Shown in pieces: positions 7,922 through 16,377 of a stretch of 48,837 nt of DNA. The notes under the pieces are model-generated. The model had not been told where the DNA came from and did no database searches. It worked only from the letters and a program-made list of their open reading frames with translations. The translations under genes were made by a program, and so were the position numbers. The number at the start of each line of letters is the position of its first letter. The first letter of the stretch is position 1. This stretch comes from Terriglobia bacterium. Lineage in GTDB: Bacteria > Acidobacteriota > Terriglobia > Bryobacterales > Bryobacteraceae. The stretch is from positions 1 through 48,837 of the forward strand of contig JANYJA010000104.1 of NCBI GenBank assembly GCA_025358575.1, read 5' to 3'.

Positions 7922-8884
7922 ATGTGGAGAACTGGAGTCTTTGCAATCTTCTGTCTTATGACCGCGCATGCTGCCGTGAAAATTGAGAAAGTGGCCTGGC
8001 AAGGCTGGCCGAATTGTTACCGAATCACCAATGGCGAAGTGGAGTTGATCGTCACAAGCGACGTGGGGCCGCGCATTATGCGGTACGGCTTCGTGGGCGG
8101 CCAGAATGTTTTCAAGGAATATGAGGAAACCCTAGGCAAGTCGGGCGAACCGGAATGGGTGCTGCGGGGCGGGCATCGCATCTGGGCCGCGCCTGAACAG
8201 CAGCCGCGCACCTATGCGCCGGATAACGGGCCGGTTCATATCGAGATCAATGGCGACACACTCGAAGCCACCGAGCCCATTGAGCCGACCACTGGCTTGC
8301 AGAAGCAGATCGTCGTCAAGCTGGCGGCAAGCGGGTCGCACGTGGAAGTGCTGCACCGGTTGAAAAATACTCTGGCGTGGAGCATTGAAGTGGCGCCGTG
8401 GTCGCTAACGATGATGGCGCAAAACGGGGTTGGCATCACCGGGTTTCCACCGCGCGGCAAACATCCGGATGTGCTCCCTCCGACTAATCCGCTGGTGATG
8501 TGGGCGTTCACCGATCTGACGGATTCGCGCCTCATCTTAGGCAAGAAATATCTGGCGCTGCGACAAGATCCAAAGAACGCCACGCCAAATAAAATTGGCC
8601 ACTTCAATGAGCACACGTGGGCGGCTTATTCGCTGGGCAGCGACTTATTCATCAAGCGCAGCCGCGGCGAAATCGGCAAGACCTATCCCGACATGGGCTG
8701 CTCGTTTGAAATGTTCACGCGAAACGACATGCTGGAACTGGAGACTCTGGGTCCGATTACTCACGTGGATCCGGGGAGATCTTTGGAGCATGTGGAACTG
8801 TGGACGCTGAACAAGAACGTTCACCTCAGTGCGTTCACGGACGACGAGCTGGATCGGGTGCTTCTACCGCTGCTTTCTTTTTAG
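7922..8884 (+). CDS. Secreted DUF4380-like protein, galactose-mutarotase-like fold
   Basis: 320 residues with a signal peptide (FAIFCLMTAHA). The body resembles the DUF4380 family of secreted beta-sandwich proteins related to aldose epimerases: VELIVTSDVGPRIMRYGF near the N terminus, GGHRIWAAPE around residue 83, and a C-terminal ELETLGP..VDPG..LEHVELW block like the mutarotase ending. These proteins are thought to bind sugars or modify their anomers, but no catalytic activity is established for this group. It stands alone between divergent PBP1A and downstream ugd; a link to surface polysaccharide is possible but unproven. Confidence 0.7.
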   Translation: MWRTGVFAIFCLMTAHAAVKIEKVAWQGWPNCYRITNGEVELIVTSDVGPRIMRYGFVGGQNVFKEYEETLGKSGEPEWVLRGGHRIWAAPEQQPRTYAPDNGPVHIEINGDTLEATEPIEPTTGLQKQIVVKLAASGSHVEVLHRLKNTLAWSIEVAPWSLTMMAQNGVGITGFPPRGKHPDVLPPTNPLVMWAFTDLTDSRLILGKKYLALRQDPKNATPNKIGHFNEHTWAAYSLGSDLFIKRSRGEIGKTYPDMGCSFEMFTRNDMLELETLGPITHVDPGRSLEHVELWTLNKNVHLSAFTDDELDRVLLPLLSF

Positions 8885-8938
8885 TTGTAAGCACTTGGAC
8901 TGGGTACTGGTTATAACGGAGCGCGGCGATGGGTGAGT

Positions 8939-8944
8939 TATAAT
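8939..8944 (+). promoter_or_regulatory. Candidate -10 box (TATAAT) close to the ugd start
   Basis: A perfect TATAAT lies 12 bases upstream of ATG 8957. With normal spacing transcription would begin near 8951, leaving a leader of about six bases and no ribosome binding site, so the message may be nearly leaderless. No good -35 box is visible at 16-18 bases upstream. The alternative is translation from GTG 8933, which would overlap this box. Confidence 0.35.
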
Positions 8945-8956
8945 CAAGACTTCACC

Positions 8957-10414
8957 ATGCGGGTTACAGTCATTGGAACAGGCTACGTCGGTACGGTAAC
9001 AGGTGTTTGCCTGGCCTACTTGGGTCATCGAGTCACGTGCGTCGATACCGACGAAAGCAAAGTGGCCCGGCTGCGCGCGGGCGACATTCCGATTTATGAA
9101 CCGTACCTAGACCGGCTGCTGCCGCTTGCCCAGGCAAATGGAGGCGTCGATTTCACTACTGAGCTGGCGTCCGCCGTTGCAGAGAGCGACGTCATATTCA
9201 TCGCGGTGGGAACGCCGCCGCTGCCCTCAGGCGAAGCGAACTTGATTTATCTGGAAGCCGCCGCCCGGAGCGTGGGTGCGAGTATGGACGGCACGCGCTA
9301 TCGCGTCGTGGTCAACAAGTCGACGGTGCCGGTGGGGTGCGGAAATCTAGTGGAGGCTCTGGTTAGCGAAGGCATTCGCGAACGGCATCCAGAGAATCAT
9401 GTGAAAGTCGGATTCGGTGTGGCCAGCAACCCGGAGTTTTTGCGGGAAGGCTCGGCAATTTACGATTCGCTTTTCCCGGATCGCATTGTGCTCGGTGCGC
9501 AGGATTCGCAAACCATTCGCGTACTACGCGAGCTTTACCGTCCTCTGGTGGAACAGAAATTCACCCCGCCTGACTTTTCACCGCGCCCCGCGTGGATGAA
9601 AACAGTTCCGGTGGTCACGACCAGCCTAACCAGCGCGGAGATGATTAAGTATGCCGCAAATGCATTCCTCGCGATGAAGATCGGATTCTCGAACGAAATC
9701 GCGAATATTTGCGAAAAAGTGGGAGCGGATGCGCCGGAGGTGATGACTGGAATCGGCCTCGATTCGCGCATAGGTCTCAGCTTTTTGAATTCCGGGATCG
9801 GCTGGGGCGGAAGCTGCTTCGGAAAAGACGTTCAGTCGCTGCTGCACATTGCGGGTGAATACGGATATCAAGCCCGGCTGCTCGAAGCTTCGCTGGCGGT
9901 GAACCGGCTACAGCGCCAGTTGGTCATTCAAAAACTGCAAGACAAGTTATACATCCTGAAGGGGCGCACGATCGCTCTGTTAGGGCTGGCGTTCAAGCCG
10001 AACACCGACGATCTTCGCGACGCCCCGAGTTTGCAAATCGCCGAACGGCTGCTGCAAATGGGCGCCCGTGTCCGGGCGCACGATCCGATCGCCATGCATG
10101 CATGCCGGCAACAACACCCGAATTTGAACATCTCCTATTGTGACGATCCGATGGTAATGTTCGAGAAGGCCGATGCCGTGGTGCTGGTCACGGAGTGGCC
10201 CGAATACCGAAATCTGGATCTAGGGGAAATTGTTCGGCGAATGGCACGCCCCGTAATGGTGGATGGCCGGAACCTCTTCGACCCGGAGACCGCACGTAAG
10301 GCTGGCTTCGACTATACGGGGATAGGGCGCGCCTCGCGGAACCCGGAGCGGCGCGAAACCAAATCCGAGCCAGCCGATAAGGCCGACGAACGCGTAGCTG
10401 TCAGCAAGATTTAA
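8957..10414 (+). CDS. ugd: UDP-glucose 6-dehydrogenase
   Basis: Oxidises UDP-glucose to UDP-glucuronate with two NAD+ in the cytoplasm, feeding exopolysaccharide and lipopolysaccharide synthesis. From ATG 8957 it has 485 residues. The N-terminal Rossmann motif is GTGYVGTVTG (7-16); AVGTPP marks the domain; NKSTVPVG (120-127) and NPEFLREG (158-165) are UGD signatures; the catalytic Cys287 sits in GWGGSCFGKD. The C-terminal NAD domain carries GLAFKPNTDDLRDAPS. The last 30 residues are charged and not conserved. GTG 8933 is a possible longer start, but the conserved protein begins at MRVTVIG. It ends 7 bases before the convergent OB-fold lipoprotein gene. Confidence 0.95.
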   Translation: MRVTVIGTGYVGTVTGVCLAYLGHRVTCVDTDESKVARLRAGDIPIYEPYLDRLLPLAQANGGVDFTTELASAVAESDVIFIAVGTPPLPSGEANLIYLEAAARSVGASMDGTRYRVVVNKSTVPVGCGNLVEALVSEGIRERHPENHVKVGFGVASNPEFLREGSAIYDSLFPDRIVLGAQDSQTIRVLRELYRPLVEQKFTPPDFSPRPAWMKTVPVVTTSLTSAEMIKYAANAFLAMKIGFSNEIANICEKVGADAPEVMTGIGLDSRIGLSFLNSGIGWGGSCFGKDVQSLLHIAGEYGYQARLLEASLAVNRLQRQLVIQKLQDKLYILKGRTIALLGLAFKPNTDDLRDAPSLQIAERLLQMGARVRAHDPIAMHACRQQHPNLNISYCDDPMVMFEKADAVVLVTEWPEYRNLDLGEIVRRMARPVMVDGRNLFDPETARKAGFDYTGIGRASRNPERRETKSEPADKADERVAVSKI

Positions 10415-10420
10415 ATCGCT

Positions 10421-10756
10421 TTACCAGCGGTCGTGATGATTGCGTTCCTCAATAGCGGTGCCGAATGCGCGCCCGCCAAGAGTGATACCGTTCACAACTC
10501 TGCCAGACACATTCACGCGCGTGCCTTTACGCGGCACCCCGCGGGTGGAGAGCACCAATATCCGGCCAGTTCCATCATCTACCTGATATCCGCCTACAAA
10601 CACGGCACCGAAGGAATTTGTGACAGCGCCTTCCACGTGCACAGTGCGGTTGCGATATCGGAGAGGGTCTTGGGTGATGCGCCCGATCCGTGTAGTAACA
10701 CACCCTGACAAGAATAACGCCGCCATCGCAATCGCCAGAACCAGCTTTTTATTCAT
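10421..10756 (-). CDS. Small OB-fold lipoprotein
   Basis: 111 residues. Lipobox LSGC at residues 17-20 places the mature protein on a membrane facing the periplasm. The remainder has an OB-fold pattern (NRTVHVEGAVTN, YQVDDGTGRILVLS, GTRVNVSGRVVNG), as in many small envelope proteins of the bacterial OB-fold class, which bind DNA, sugars or proteins; the ligand here is unknown. A 16-bp perfect palindrome lies 26 bases upstream of its start and may be an operator. The upstream SH3 lipoprotein gene is 63 bases away on the same strand. Confidence 0.75.
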   Translation of the reverse strand: MNKKLVLAIAMAALFLSGCVTTRIGRITQDPLRYRNRTVHVEGAVTNSFGAVFVGGYQVDDGTGRILVLSTRGVPRKGTRVNVSGRVVNGITLGGRAFGTAIEERNHHDRW

Positions 10757-10781
10757 CTCACTTCTCCATACGCGCCAAGTG

Positions 10782-10797
10782 GCAACCGCGGTTGCCG
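10782..10797. promoter_or_regulatory. 16-bp perfect palindrome upstream of OB-fold lipoprotein
   Basis: GGCAACCGCGGTTGCC is a perfect palindrome without a spacer, centred 34 bases upstream of ATG 10756 on the minus strand. Read on that strand, the preceding bases are AT-rich (TATTAAAAAGCATTTAA), so it could be an operator near a promoter. It has no T tract on either side, so a terminator is unlikely. Confidence 0.35.
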
Positions 10798-10819
10798 AGT
10801 TAAATGCTTTTTAATACAG

Positions 10820-12073
10820 CTATTTTTTTAGGAATTTTTGACGCAATGTGCCCAGCCGCTTTTTCATTCGCTCGGTGAACTGTTCCGGCTCTTTTTCGGA
10901 AGCGCGCGCGGCATCGGTATCAACCACTTCAGGGGCGGCCGCGTCTTCTTCGGTGCAGGGCTTCTGGCCTCCCGCTCTGACCAGGTTTTCGACCATCCGG
11001 AACGACTGGCGCAGGGGCTTACCGTCTTCCGTCGCGAGGCATAAGGAAAATCCCGACAGCGGGTCGCCTTTCTCGAGCAGCACCGGGTAGAAGCCTTGCA
11101 CTTTGCGCTGAATGTACGCGGTTTCGTAGCGATGGTGCCGCAAGCTCCACACAAAAACACGAAAGCTCTCGAAATCGTAGGGCATCGTCAGCCCGCTGAC
11201 GGTGGTCCAGAGCCAGATGTCCTTCTCCCCATCGCCATCACGAATTTTTCCCAGCGAGAAATAAGAAGTGATGCGACGGCCCTCTGCATACTGCGCGACC
11301 TCATCGGGAATGGCCAGGAAGATACGACCTGTAAGAACCCAGCCGGTCTGTCCCGATTTCAGGCGGATCAGCGTCCAATCGTCCATCGGGACGGGCTCTT
11401 TGGACTGAGCTGCTTTTCTAGAATCGGGTTCGGGCGTCTCCGGCGGACGCCGCGATTGCGAAATCTCAAGCCAGTCGGGGGGCAGTTTTGGCGGAGCGGG
11501 CTTGGGCGGGGGAGGTGTGCGGAAACTTTTAGACTGCGGTTTGGGCTCGGGTCGCCTGCGCGGAATCTTGGGAACCGGCTGCAACAGCGGCTTGTGAGGT
11601 GCCGTGGAAGCACGGGGCGCAACCTTGTGGCCCAGAACATCCACGCGGTCGCCTTCATTCACTTGCAGGAAGCTTGGCGAGCTGCGGTCGGGCTCGGTGT
11701 GGACATTCAAGGTGCCGTACGTGAATGCCTGGCCTTGCGACGGGAGGCGGCGCGATTCCTTCGATCTCCGCTGAATATCCTGTACCTCGGAGTGGCCCAT
11801 GAGCATGCGCTCGTCTGTCCACCCCTCCACGCCCCTCGCGGTCCGCACTTTGATGAAGCGGCGGCGCTGCTGGATGATGTCGAGGGCGTCGCCATGGTGC
11901 ACGATTGCCACGGTCTGGGAGCGCGGATTGATTTCCTGCCGCAGGTTCAACACGGCCGGCCCCACAAAAGCTTGTCCGAGAACCGGCGCACGCGGTTGCG
12001 AGTCTCCGCAACCACTCAACAGAAGAGTCGCAGTAGCCAGCAAGGATAAAAGCGGGAAAGCGAAATTACGCAT
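10820..12073 (-). CDS. SH3-domain lipoprotein with proline-rich linker
   Basis: 417 residues from ATG 12073 (a GTG eight codons upstream is possible but places residues before the signal). Signal peptide with lipobox LLSGC. Two bacterial SH3 (SH3b) modules flank a long proline-rich linker: the first at about 30-95 (AVLNLRQEINPRSQTVAIVHHGDALDII, W in VEGWT) and a second beginning near 115 (GTLNVHTEPDRSSPSFLQVNEGDRVDVLG), resuming after the linker at WTLIRLKSGQTGWVLTG (about 235). SH3b modules bind cell-wall peptides or partner proteins. The C-terminal 150 residues are conserved-looking but unassigned. It is a candidate cell-wall or outer-membrane scaffold. Confidence 0.75.
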   Translation of the reverse strand: MRNFAFPLLSLLATATLLLSGCGDSQPRAPVLGQAFVGPAVLNLRQEINPRSQTVAIVHHGDALDIIQQRRRFIKVRTARGVEGWTDERMLMGHSEVQDIQRRSKESRRLPSQGQAFTYGTLNVHTEPDRSSPSFLQVNEGDRVDVLGHKVAPRASTAPHKPLLQPVPKIPRRRPEPKPQSKSFRTPPPPKPAPPKLPPDWLEISQSRRPPETPEPDSRKAAQSKEPVPMDDWTLIRLKSGQTGWVLTGRIFLAIPDEVAQYAEGRRITSYFSLGKIRDGDGEKDIWLWTTVSGLTMPYDFESFRVFVWSLRHHRYETAYIQRKVQGFYPVLLEKGDPLSGFSLCLATEDGKPLRQSFRMVENLVRAGGQKPCTEEDAAAPEVVDTDAARASEKEPEQFTERMKKRLGTLRQKFLKK

Positions 12074-12118
12074 CGATGAGCCGGGAACTCCGCTCACCAG
12101 TCTACTGCGAAGGCGGTT

Positions 12119-12535
12119 TCAGTCCGCCGACGCCGACGGCAGATCCCTCGCGCCCAACACTTCACTTACTTTTTGAGTAAGTGCCTCGCTCGTAAATGGT
12201 TTCGGAATCAGGGCGAAACCGCGCTCCACCACGTAATGCTGCACCACTTGCGAGTTGTCATACCCGGACATGAACAGAATGCGTAAATCAGGCTGAAGCT
12301 CGGCTAGTTGATCGGCGAGCATCGGCCCGCTCATTCCCGGCGCGACAACATCGGTCAGGAGCAAGTGGATTTCAGGATGCTTTTGGAAAATTTTAAGCGC
12401 TTCATCGCCGCTCTCAGCCAGAAGAACTTGGTAACCCATGCGCGCCAGCATGGCTTTCACGAGCTTACGCACCTCGGGTTCGTCATCCACCACTAGAATG
12501 GTCCAAGGCTTTGAAATTGTTCCGGGCGTGCCCAC
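12119..12535 (-). CDS. Stand-alone response regulator receiver domain
   Basis: 138 residues, a CheY-like receiver without output domain. The acidic pair is in VVDDEP, the phospho-acceptor Asp in LLTDVVAPGMSGP, the switch Ser in FMSGYD and the conserved Lys in PKPFT. The pattern PDLRILFMSGYD...IPKPFT is typical of receiver modules detached from hybrid histidine kinases in Acidobacteria and Deltaproteobacteria. It probably relays phosphate in a phosphorelay; no kinase is in the window. The start is GTG 12535; no ATG is available in a sensible place. It lies between the M16 peptidase operon and the SH3 lipoprotein gene. Confidence 0.85.
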   Translation of the reverse strand: MGTPGTISKPWTILVVDDEPEVRKLVKAMLARMGYQVLLAESGDEALKIFQKHPEIHLLLTDVVAPGMSGPMLADQLAELQPDLRILFMSGYDNSQVVQHYVVERGFALIPKPFTSEALTQKVSEVLGARDLPSASAD

Positions 12536-12624
12536 CTTGCCCGAAGTTTACGCTGCCCGCCAACAAATGTAAACGAGTTTTAATGATGGGTTGGTGCAAA
12601 AAAATACGCGGGGACTGGCGGAGT

Positions 12625-14052
12625 TCAGGGCATCTGCCGCAAATCAAGTTTAAATGGTGCGAGTTCTTCCTTAACGACCTTCTCTTCTCCCACGGCGACC
12701 ACCGTCATTTTCCAGGCGGAAAAGTATTTTCGTGCCGCGGATTGCACGTCCTTATCAGAAACCGCTTCGAGTTTTAGGGTCTGAGTCCAAAATTCCTCAG
12801 GAGCGAGCCCGTCGACCCAGAGGTTCGCGAGGGACCGGCTGATAGCTGAGCGGGACTGCGATTGAATTGCAAGCGAACCAACTAAATACCGTTTAGCTCG
12901 CTCCAATTCGGCCTCTTGCGGGGCGGTGGACGCCATGCGGTTCAGCTCATAGTTGATCTCGTTGAAAGCGGCTCCGGTGACCGCGTTCCGAACGTCGGCA
13001 CGAGTTCCGATGACCGCGGCTCGACGCTTCGGAACAATGCGGGCGTCCGGCGAGTAACTGTATCCCTTGTCTTCGCGAATGTTGGATACCAGGCGGGAAC
13101 CGAACATTCCACCGTAGATGGCATTTGCGACGCGCGTGGCTGCATAGTCCGACTGGCTGCGGGTGGGCCCGAGCGCGCCTAGGTACAAAGCGGTCTGAAC
13201 GGAATCGGCGCGCGGTACAAGGACACCGATGCCGCGGGCAGCCACATCGGGCACGGGCGCGGCGGAAATGGGAGCGAATTCAGGAACCTTCCAGGAACCG
13301 AATGCCGACACAATCGCCGCCGCTATTTGCTTTTCATCGAAACCTCCGGCGATGACCAGGACGGACTGGTCGGGACGAAAACAATTTAAATACTGCTTGC
13401 GCAGATCGGCGGCGGAGGTCTCGGCGATCGAGGCTTGGGTCGGCGTAGTAACGGAATAAGGGTGCGCCCCGAATAGAGCGCGGTAAAGCGCGCGGGTCGC
13501 CAGAAACTGCGGGTCCGCTTCGTTGGCTTCAAGCCCGGAAGCTGCATTGCGCTTGGCGATCGCCACTTCTCCATCGGCAAAGGCGGCATTCCGCATGAGG
13601 TCGGAAAGCAGGTTTACGGCGGTGCCCCCGCTTGAGCTCAACACACCGGTGTTGATGATGATTGCGTCCGAGGTAGCTTCAGCGCTGAGGTCGCCGCCCG
13701 CTGCTTGAAGTTCTTCGGCGAACTGTTTGGCGCTGCGAGTCTTGGTTCCCTGGCTGAGAGTGGCGGCAAGGAGATCCGCCATTCCGGGACGGTCACCAGG
13801 GTCCGCCGCATAGCCTCCGCGAACTGCTACAGTCAAGGCAACTTTCGGAAATCCTGGAGAAGGAATCAGCCAGACAGTGAGGCCATTGGGGAGTTTATAC
13901 TGTACTACCGCTGGAGCGGCCGCAGCTTTTGTTGGGCCATACGGCGGGAGGTCCTTGGGGAGCGGCGTGGATTTTTCCGCGGCGAAAGTGGGCCCAGAGG
14001 CGATAATCGCGAGGGCCGATGCGAGGGCGAAATCTCTCGAAAATTTACTCAT
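12625..14052 (-). CDS. M16 family peptidase, inactive-type subunit
   Basis: 475 residues with a signal peptide (ALASALAIIASGPTFA). Two M16 half-barrel domains are present. The zinc motif HxxEH is absent: the equivalent helix reads GMADLLAATLSQGT, so no metal should bind. The C-terminal half keeps the substrate-holding Arg/Tyr pair (SRLVSNIREDKGYSYS), as in the non-catalytic partner of heterodimeric bacterial M16 enzymes and mitochondrial processing peptidase alpha. Its start overlaps the stop of the active subunit by 4 bases (ATGA), implying equal production. It is expected to be periplasmic and to complete the peptidase chamber with its partner. Confidence 0.85.
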   Translation of the reverse strand: MSKFSRDFALASALAIIASGPTFAAEKSTPLPKDLPPYGPTKAAAAPAVVQYKLPNGLTVWLIPSPGFPKVALTVAVRGGYAADPGDRPGMADLLAATLSQGTKTRSAKQFAEELQAAGGDLSAEATSDAIIINTGVLSSSGGTAVNLLSDLMRNAAFADGEVAIAKRNAASGLEANEADPQFLATRALYRALFGAHPYSVTTPTQASIAETSAADLRKQYLNCFRPDQSVLVIAGGFDEKQIAAAIVSAFGSWKVPEFAPISAAPVPDVAARGIGVLVPRADSVQTALYLGALGPTRSQSDYAATRVANAIYGGMFGSRLVSNIREDKGYSYSPDARIVPKRRAAVIGTRADVRNAVTGAAFNEINYELNRMASTAPQEAELERAKRYLVGSLAIQSQSRSAISRSLANLWVDGLAPEEFWTQTLKLEAVSDKDVQSAARKYFSAWKMTVVAVGEEKVVKEELAPFKLDLRQMP

Positions 14053-15446
14053 CTAGATTCCCCTTTCACAGCGGGCGTCGCTGGAGCAGGCACGCGGTAG
14101 ATGATGGTCCGATTCGTTTTCACCAGATATTTAGCCGCAAAGGCGCGAACCTGGTCCGCTGTTACGCTGGCGATTTCGTCCGGCACGGTGCTTATGCGAT
14201 CCGCCTTGCCGTCGAACAATACCGCATGGGAAAGCGCGGACGCCAGCGTGATGGGGATTTCCAGTTGGCCATACCAATCGGAACGCATCTTAGCTCGGAT
14301 TCTCGTCAGCTCGGCTTCGGCGGGTCCGTGCATAACGAGATTGGCGATGACGGCATCGTAGGCGGTTAACAAATCCTGCTCGGCCGCACCCGCGGGCGCG
14401 ACGAGGAATGACGTTAACAACGTCGGGCCGTTGAACTCAAACGGATTCCCGAGCGGCCAGTTGACGCCGCCGTCGACGGAAATGGCTTTCTGCTTTTCTT
14501 TTACAAGATATTGATACAGGCGAGACGCTTGGCCGTTGTGAAGTAGCTCGCCCGTCACCGCAGCTACGACGGCATCGTGAGAGTTGCGCGGAGGCATCCG
14601 ATATCCCAGGGCCATAGCGGGAACTTTGGCCAGTTTGTCGGACTGGACCAGCCGCCTTTCCGAAGTCTGCGGGGGCTCTTCCAGATTAGGCTTGGGCGGA
14701 GTGGCACGCGCGGGGATGGCAGCGAAATACTTTTCCACCTTCGTAAACACTTCGTCGGCGTTCACGTCGCCAACGATGGCGAGAACCGCGTTGTTCGGCG
14801 AATAATACTGTTCGTAGAATTTCTGGACGTCTTCAATTCGGGCGACATCTAAATTATCAAAATCGCCATAAAAGTTGTGAGCGTTGGGATACGTGTCGAA
14901 CGCTTTACCCGGAAGATCGATACCGAAAAAAAAGCCGAAGGGCTGATTGAGGACGTTCACGCGTACTTCCTCCTCGACGACCTTGCGCTGGTTTTCCAGA
15001 TTTGCGGGCGAGAAATCGAGAGTCTTCATCCGATCGGCTTCAACCCAAAGAATGGGATCAAGGGCAGAGACCGGGGCAGTCTCGATATATTCGGTGAAGT
15101 CGTAGCGAGTGTCGCCATTGTTGTTGCCGCCGCCGCCCTCAATGACTTTATCGAGCGTGCCCTTCGGCGCGTTCGGCGTGCCTTCAAACATCATGTGTTC
15201 GAAGAGATGCGCGAATCCGGTTCGTCCTTGCGGTTCCAGCCGGAAACCAATTCCATAAGAAACGCAGATACCGAATGTTGGGGCGGAATGATCTTCGGAG
15301 ATCACAACTCTCAGCCCATTTTTAAGTTGGCGCGTCTTGACGGGCACGTTCCAGGTTTGAGCGCGCGCGGAGGTGAGGCCGAAGGGGAGCAACGAGACGC
15401 CCAGCAAAGCTGCGAGAACTCGGGTAGGTGGGTATGGTAAATGCAT
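14049..15446 (-). CDS. M16 family zinc metallopeptidase, active subunit
   Basis: 465 residues with a signal peptide ending near SARAQ. The inverted zinc motif is intact: His80-Leu-Phe-Glu83-His84 (HLFEH), with the distal metal-binding Glu in VVEEEVRVN. It would cleave peptides in the periplasm, forming a closed chamber with the inactive subunit encoded immediately downstream with a 4-base overlap. The family is related to pitrilysin, insulysin and processing peptidase beta. A GAGGA ribosome site precedes the start, and just upstream of it lies a GC-rich hairpin flanked by two TAGAGG copies. Confidence 0.9.
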   Translation of the reverse strand: MHLPYPPTRVLAALLGVSLLPFGLTSARAQTWNVPVKTRQLKNGLRVVISEDHSAPTFGICVSYGIGFRLEPQGRTGFAHLFEHMMFEGTPNAPKGTLDKVIEGGGGNNNGDTRYDFTEYIETAPVSALDPILWVEADRMKTLDFSPANLENQRKVVEEEVRVNVLNQPFGFFFGIDLPGKAFDTYPNAHNFYGDFDNLDVARIEDVQKFYEQYYSPNNAVLAIVGDVNADEVFTKVEKYFAAIPARATPPKPNLEEPPQTSERRLVQSDKLAKVPAMALGYRMPPRNSHDAVVAAVTGELLHNGQASRLYQYLVKEKQKAISVDGGVNWPLGNPFEFNGPTLLTSFLVAPAGAAEQDLLTAYDAVIANLVMHGPAEAELTRIRAKMRSDWYGQLEIPITLASALSHAVLFDGKADRISTVPDEIASVTADQVRAFAAKYLVKTNRTIIYRVPAPATPAVKGESR

Positions 15447-15459
15447 AGAAATCCTCTAA

Positions 15460-15476
15460 GCCGCCCGCCTGGCGGC
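15460..15476 (-). promoter_or_regulatory. 5' leader hairpin before the M16 operon
   Basis: On the minus strand GCCGCC, loop AGGCG, GGCGGC forms a perfect 6-bp stem with a 5-base loop. It is bracketed by the same hexamer TAGAGG, the second copy being the ribosome site of the M16 gene. The hairpin could shield or present that site. Chance pairing in GC-rich DNA is possible. Confidence 0.3.
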
Positions 15477-15509
15477 CTCTAAAATGACTGCCAGAAGGCT
15501 AAGCTGCAT

Positions 15510-15538
15510 AAAAAAACCCGGCCCTCAGCGAGCCGGGT
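15510..15538 (-). terminator. Rho-independent terminator of the tgt-sec-ton run
   Basis: Read on the minus strand: ACCCGGCTC, short loop, GGGCCGGGT followed by TTTTTT. The stem is about 8 bp and GC-rich with an uninterrupted T tract. It lies 24 bases downstream of the last TPR gene (stop at 15562) and marks the end of the ten-gene run. Confidence 0.85.
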
Positions 15539-15561
15539 CGAATCACAAGCAACGCGAAAAA

Positions 15562-16377
15562 CTATTTGGCGCCCGCGGGAGCCGCGGCTTTCTTCTCGGC
15601 TTTCAATTTCTTGGTCTCCATCGACTTCTGCACCCAGTTATCGGCGATCTCGGACTGCTTCTTATATTCGTCGGGGGTGTCAACCAAGTCGGCGCGGTAG
15701 CGGATCAACAGGTTCATGTACGCCATGGCGTCGTCGTACTCGGGATCGATCTGAAGCGCTTTCTGCATATCGCTAATGCCTTGGTCGAGCATGGGCATGT
15801 ATTTCACTTTCAGCGCGTCGCGCCTCTTTGCATCCTTGATTGGGCCCGGATCTTCCGGTTTCATGTTCGACGAATTGCGGGCTTCGCGGTCGGGACCAAT
15901 CCAGCGGGTCCACGCTATCACGCCTAGGGTGTAATACGCTTCTTTGCTGTCGGCCTTAAGCGCGATCAGCTTCTTATTCCATTCCTCGGCTTCATCGAAC
16001 TTCTTTTGCTGGAAATAGATGGAGGCTATCGACGCCGTGGCCACTTCGTCCTTAGGAGTTGCTTCCAGCACCTTCTTGAACTGATCGAGCGCCGCGTTCA
16101 CCATCTTGTCGTTGTCTGGAGATTCAGCTCCCGGAATCCATTGGTTCATGTACGCCGTAGCCAGGTAAAGCCGCGCGGTTGAAAACCCCGGGTCCAAATC
16201 CACCGCGATCTTGAAGAAATCGACCGCCTGTGAATATTGCGCGCTCTTGAATGCTTGCACGCCCTTATTCAGGTTGTCGCGGGCTCTGAGCTTTTGACAG
16301 CCCGTCGAGAGCACGACGAGCGCCGCAATGGCACCGGCCCCGGCCAGCAATCGGGCGCTATTCCTGCGGTAAACCAT
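15562..16377 (-). CDS. TPR lipoprotein at the end of the exbBD run
   Basis: 271 residues from ATG 16377, whose first base overlaps the TGA of the ExbD gene (TGATG); a GTG one codon earlier is possible. Lipobox LSTGC near residue 27 gives an envelope-anchored protein. TPR helices cover residues 35-230 (VQAFKSAQYSQAVDFFKIAVDLDPGF, EAYYTLGVIAWTRWIG among others), and the C terminus is rich in Lys/Ala. Fixed position after ExbD suggests a periplasmic partner of the TonB/Tol-like motor. It is followed by a strong terminator. Confidence 0.8.
   Translation of the reverse strand: MVYRRNSARLLAGAGAIAALVVLSTGCQKLRARDNLNKGVQAFKSAQYSQAVDFFKIAVDLDPGFSTARLYLATAYMNQWIPGAESPDNDKMVNAALDQFKKVLEATPKDEVATASIASIYFQQKKFDEAEEWNKKLIALKADSKEAYYTLGVIAWTRWIGPDREARNSSNMKPEDPGPIKDAKRRDALKVKYMPMLDQGISDMQKALQIDPEYDDAMAYMNLLIRYRADLVDTPDEYKKQSEIADNWVQKSMETKKLKAEKKAAAPAGAK

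Noticed and set aside
11096-12049. 317-residue + strand frame over the SH3 lipoprotein gene.
   Set aside because: Shadow frame; the minus-strand frame has a signal peptide and SH3 pattern.
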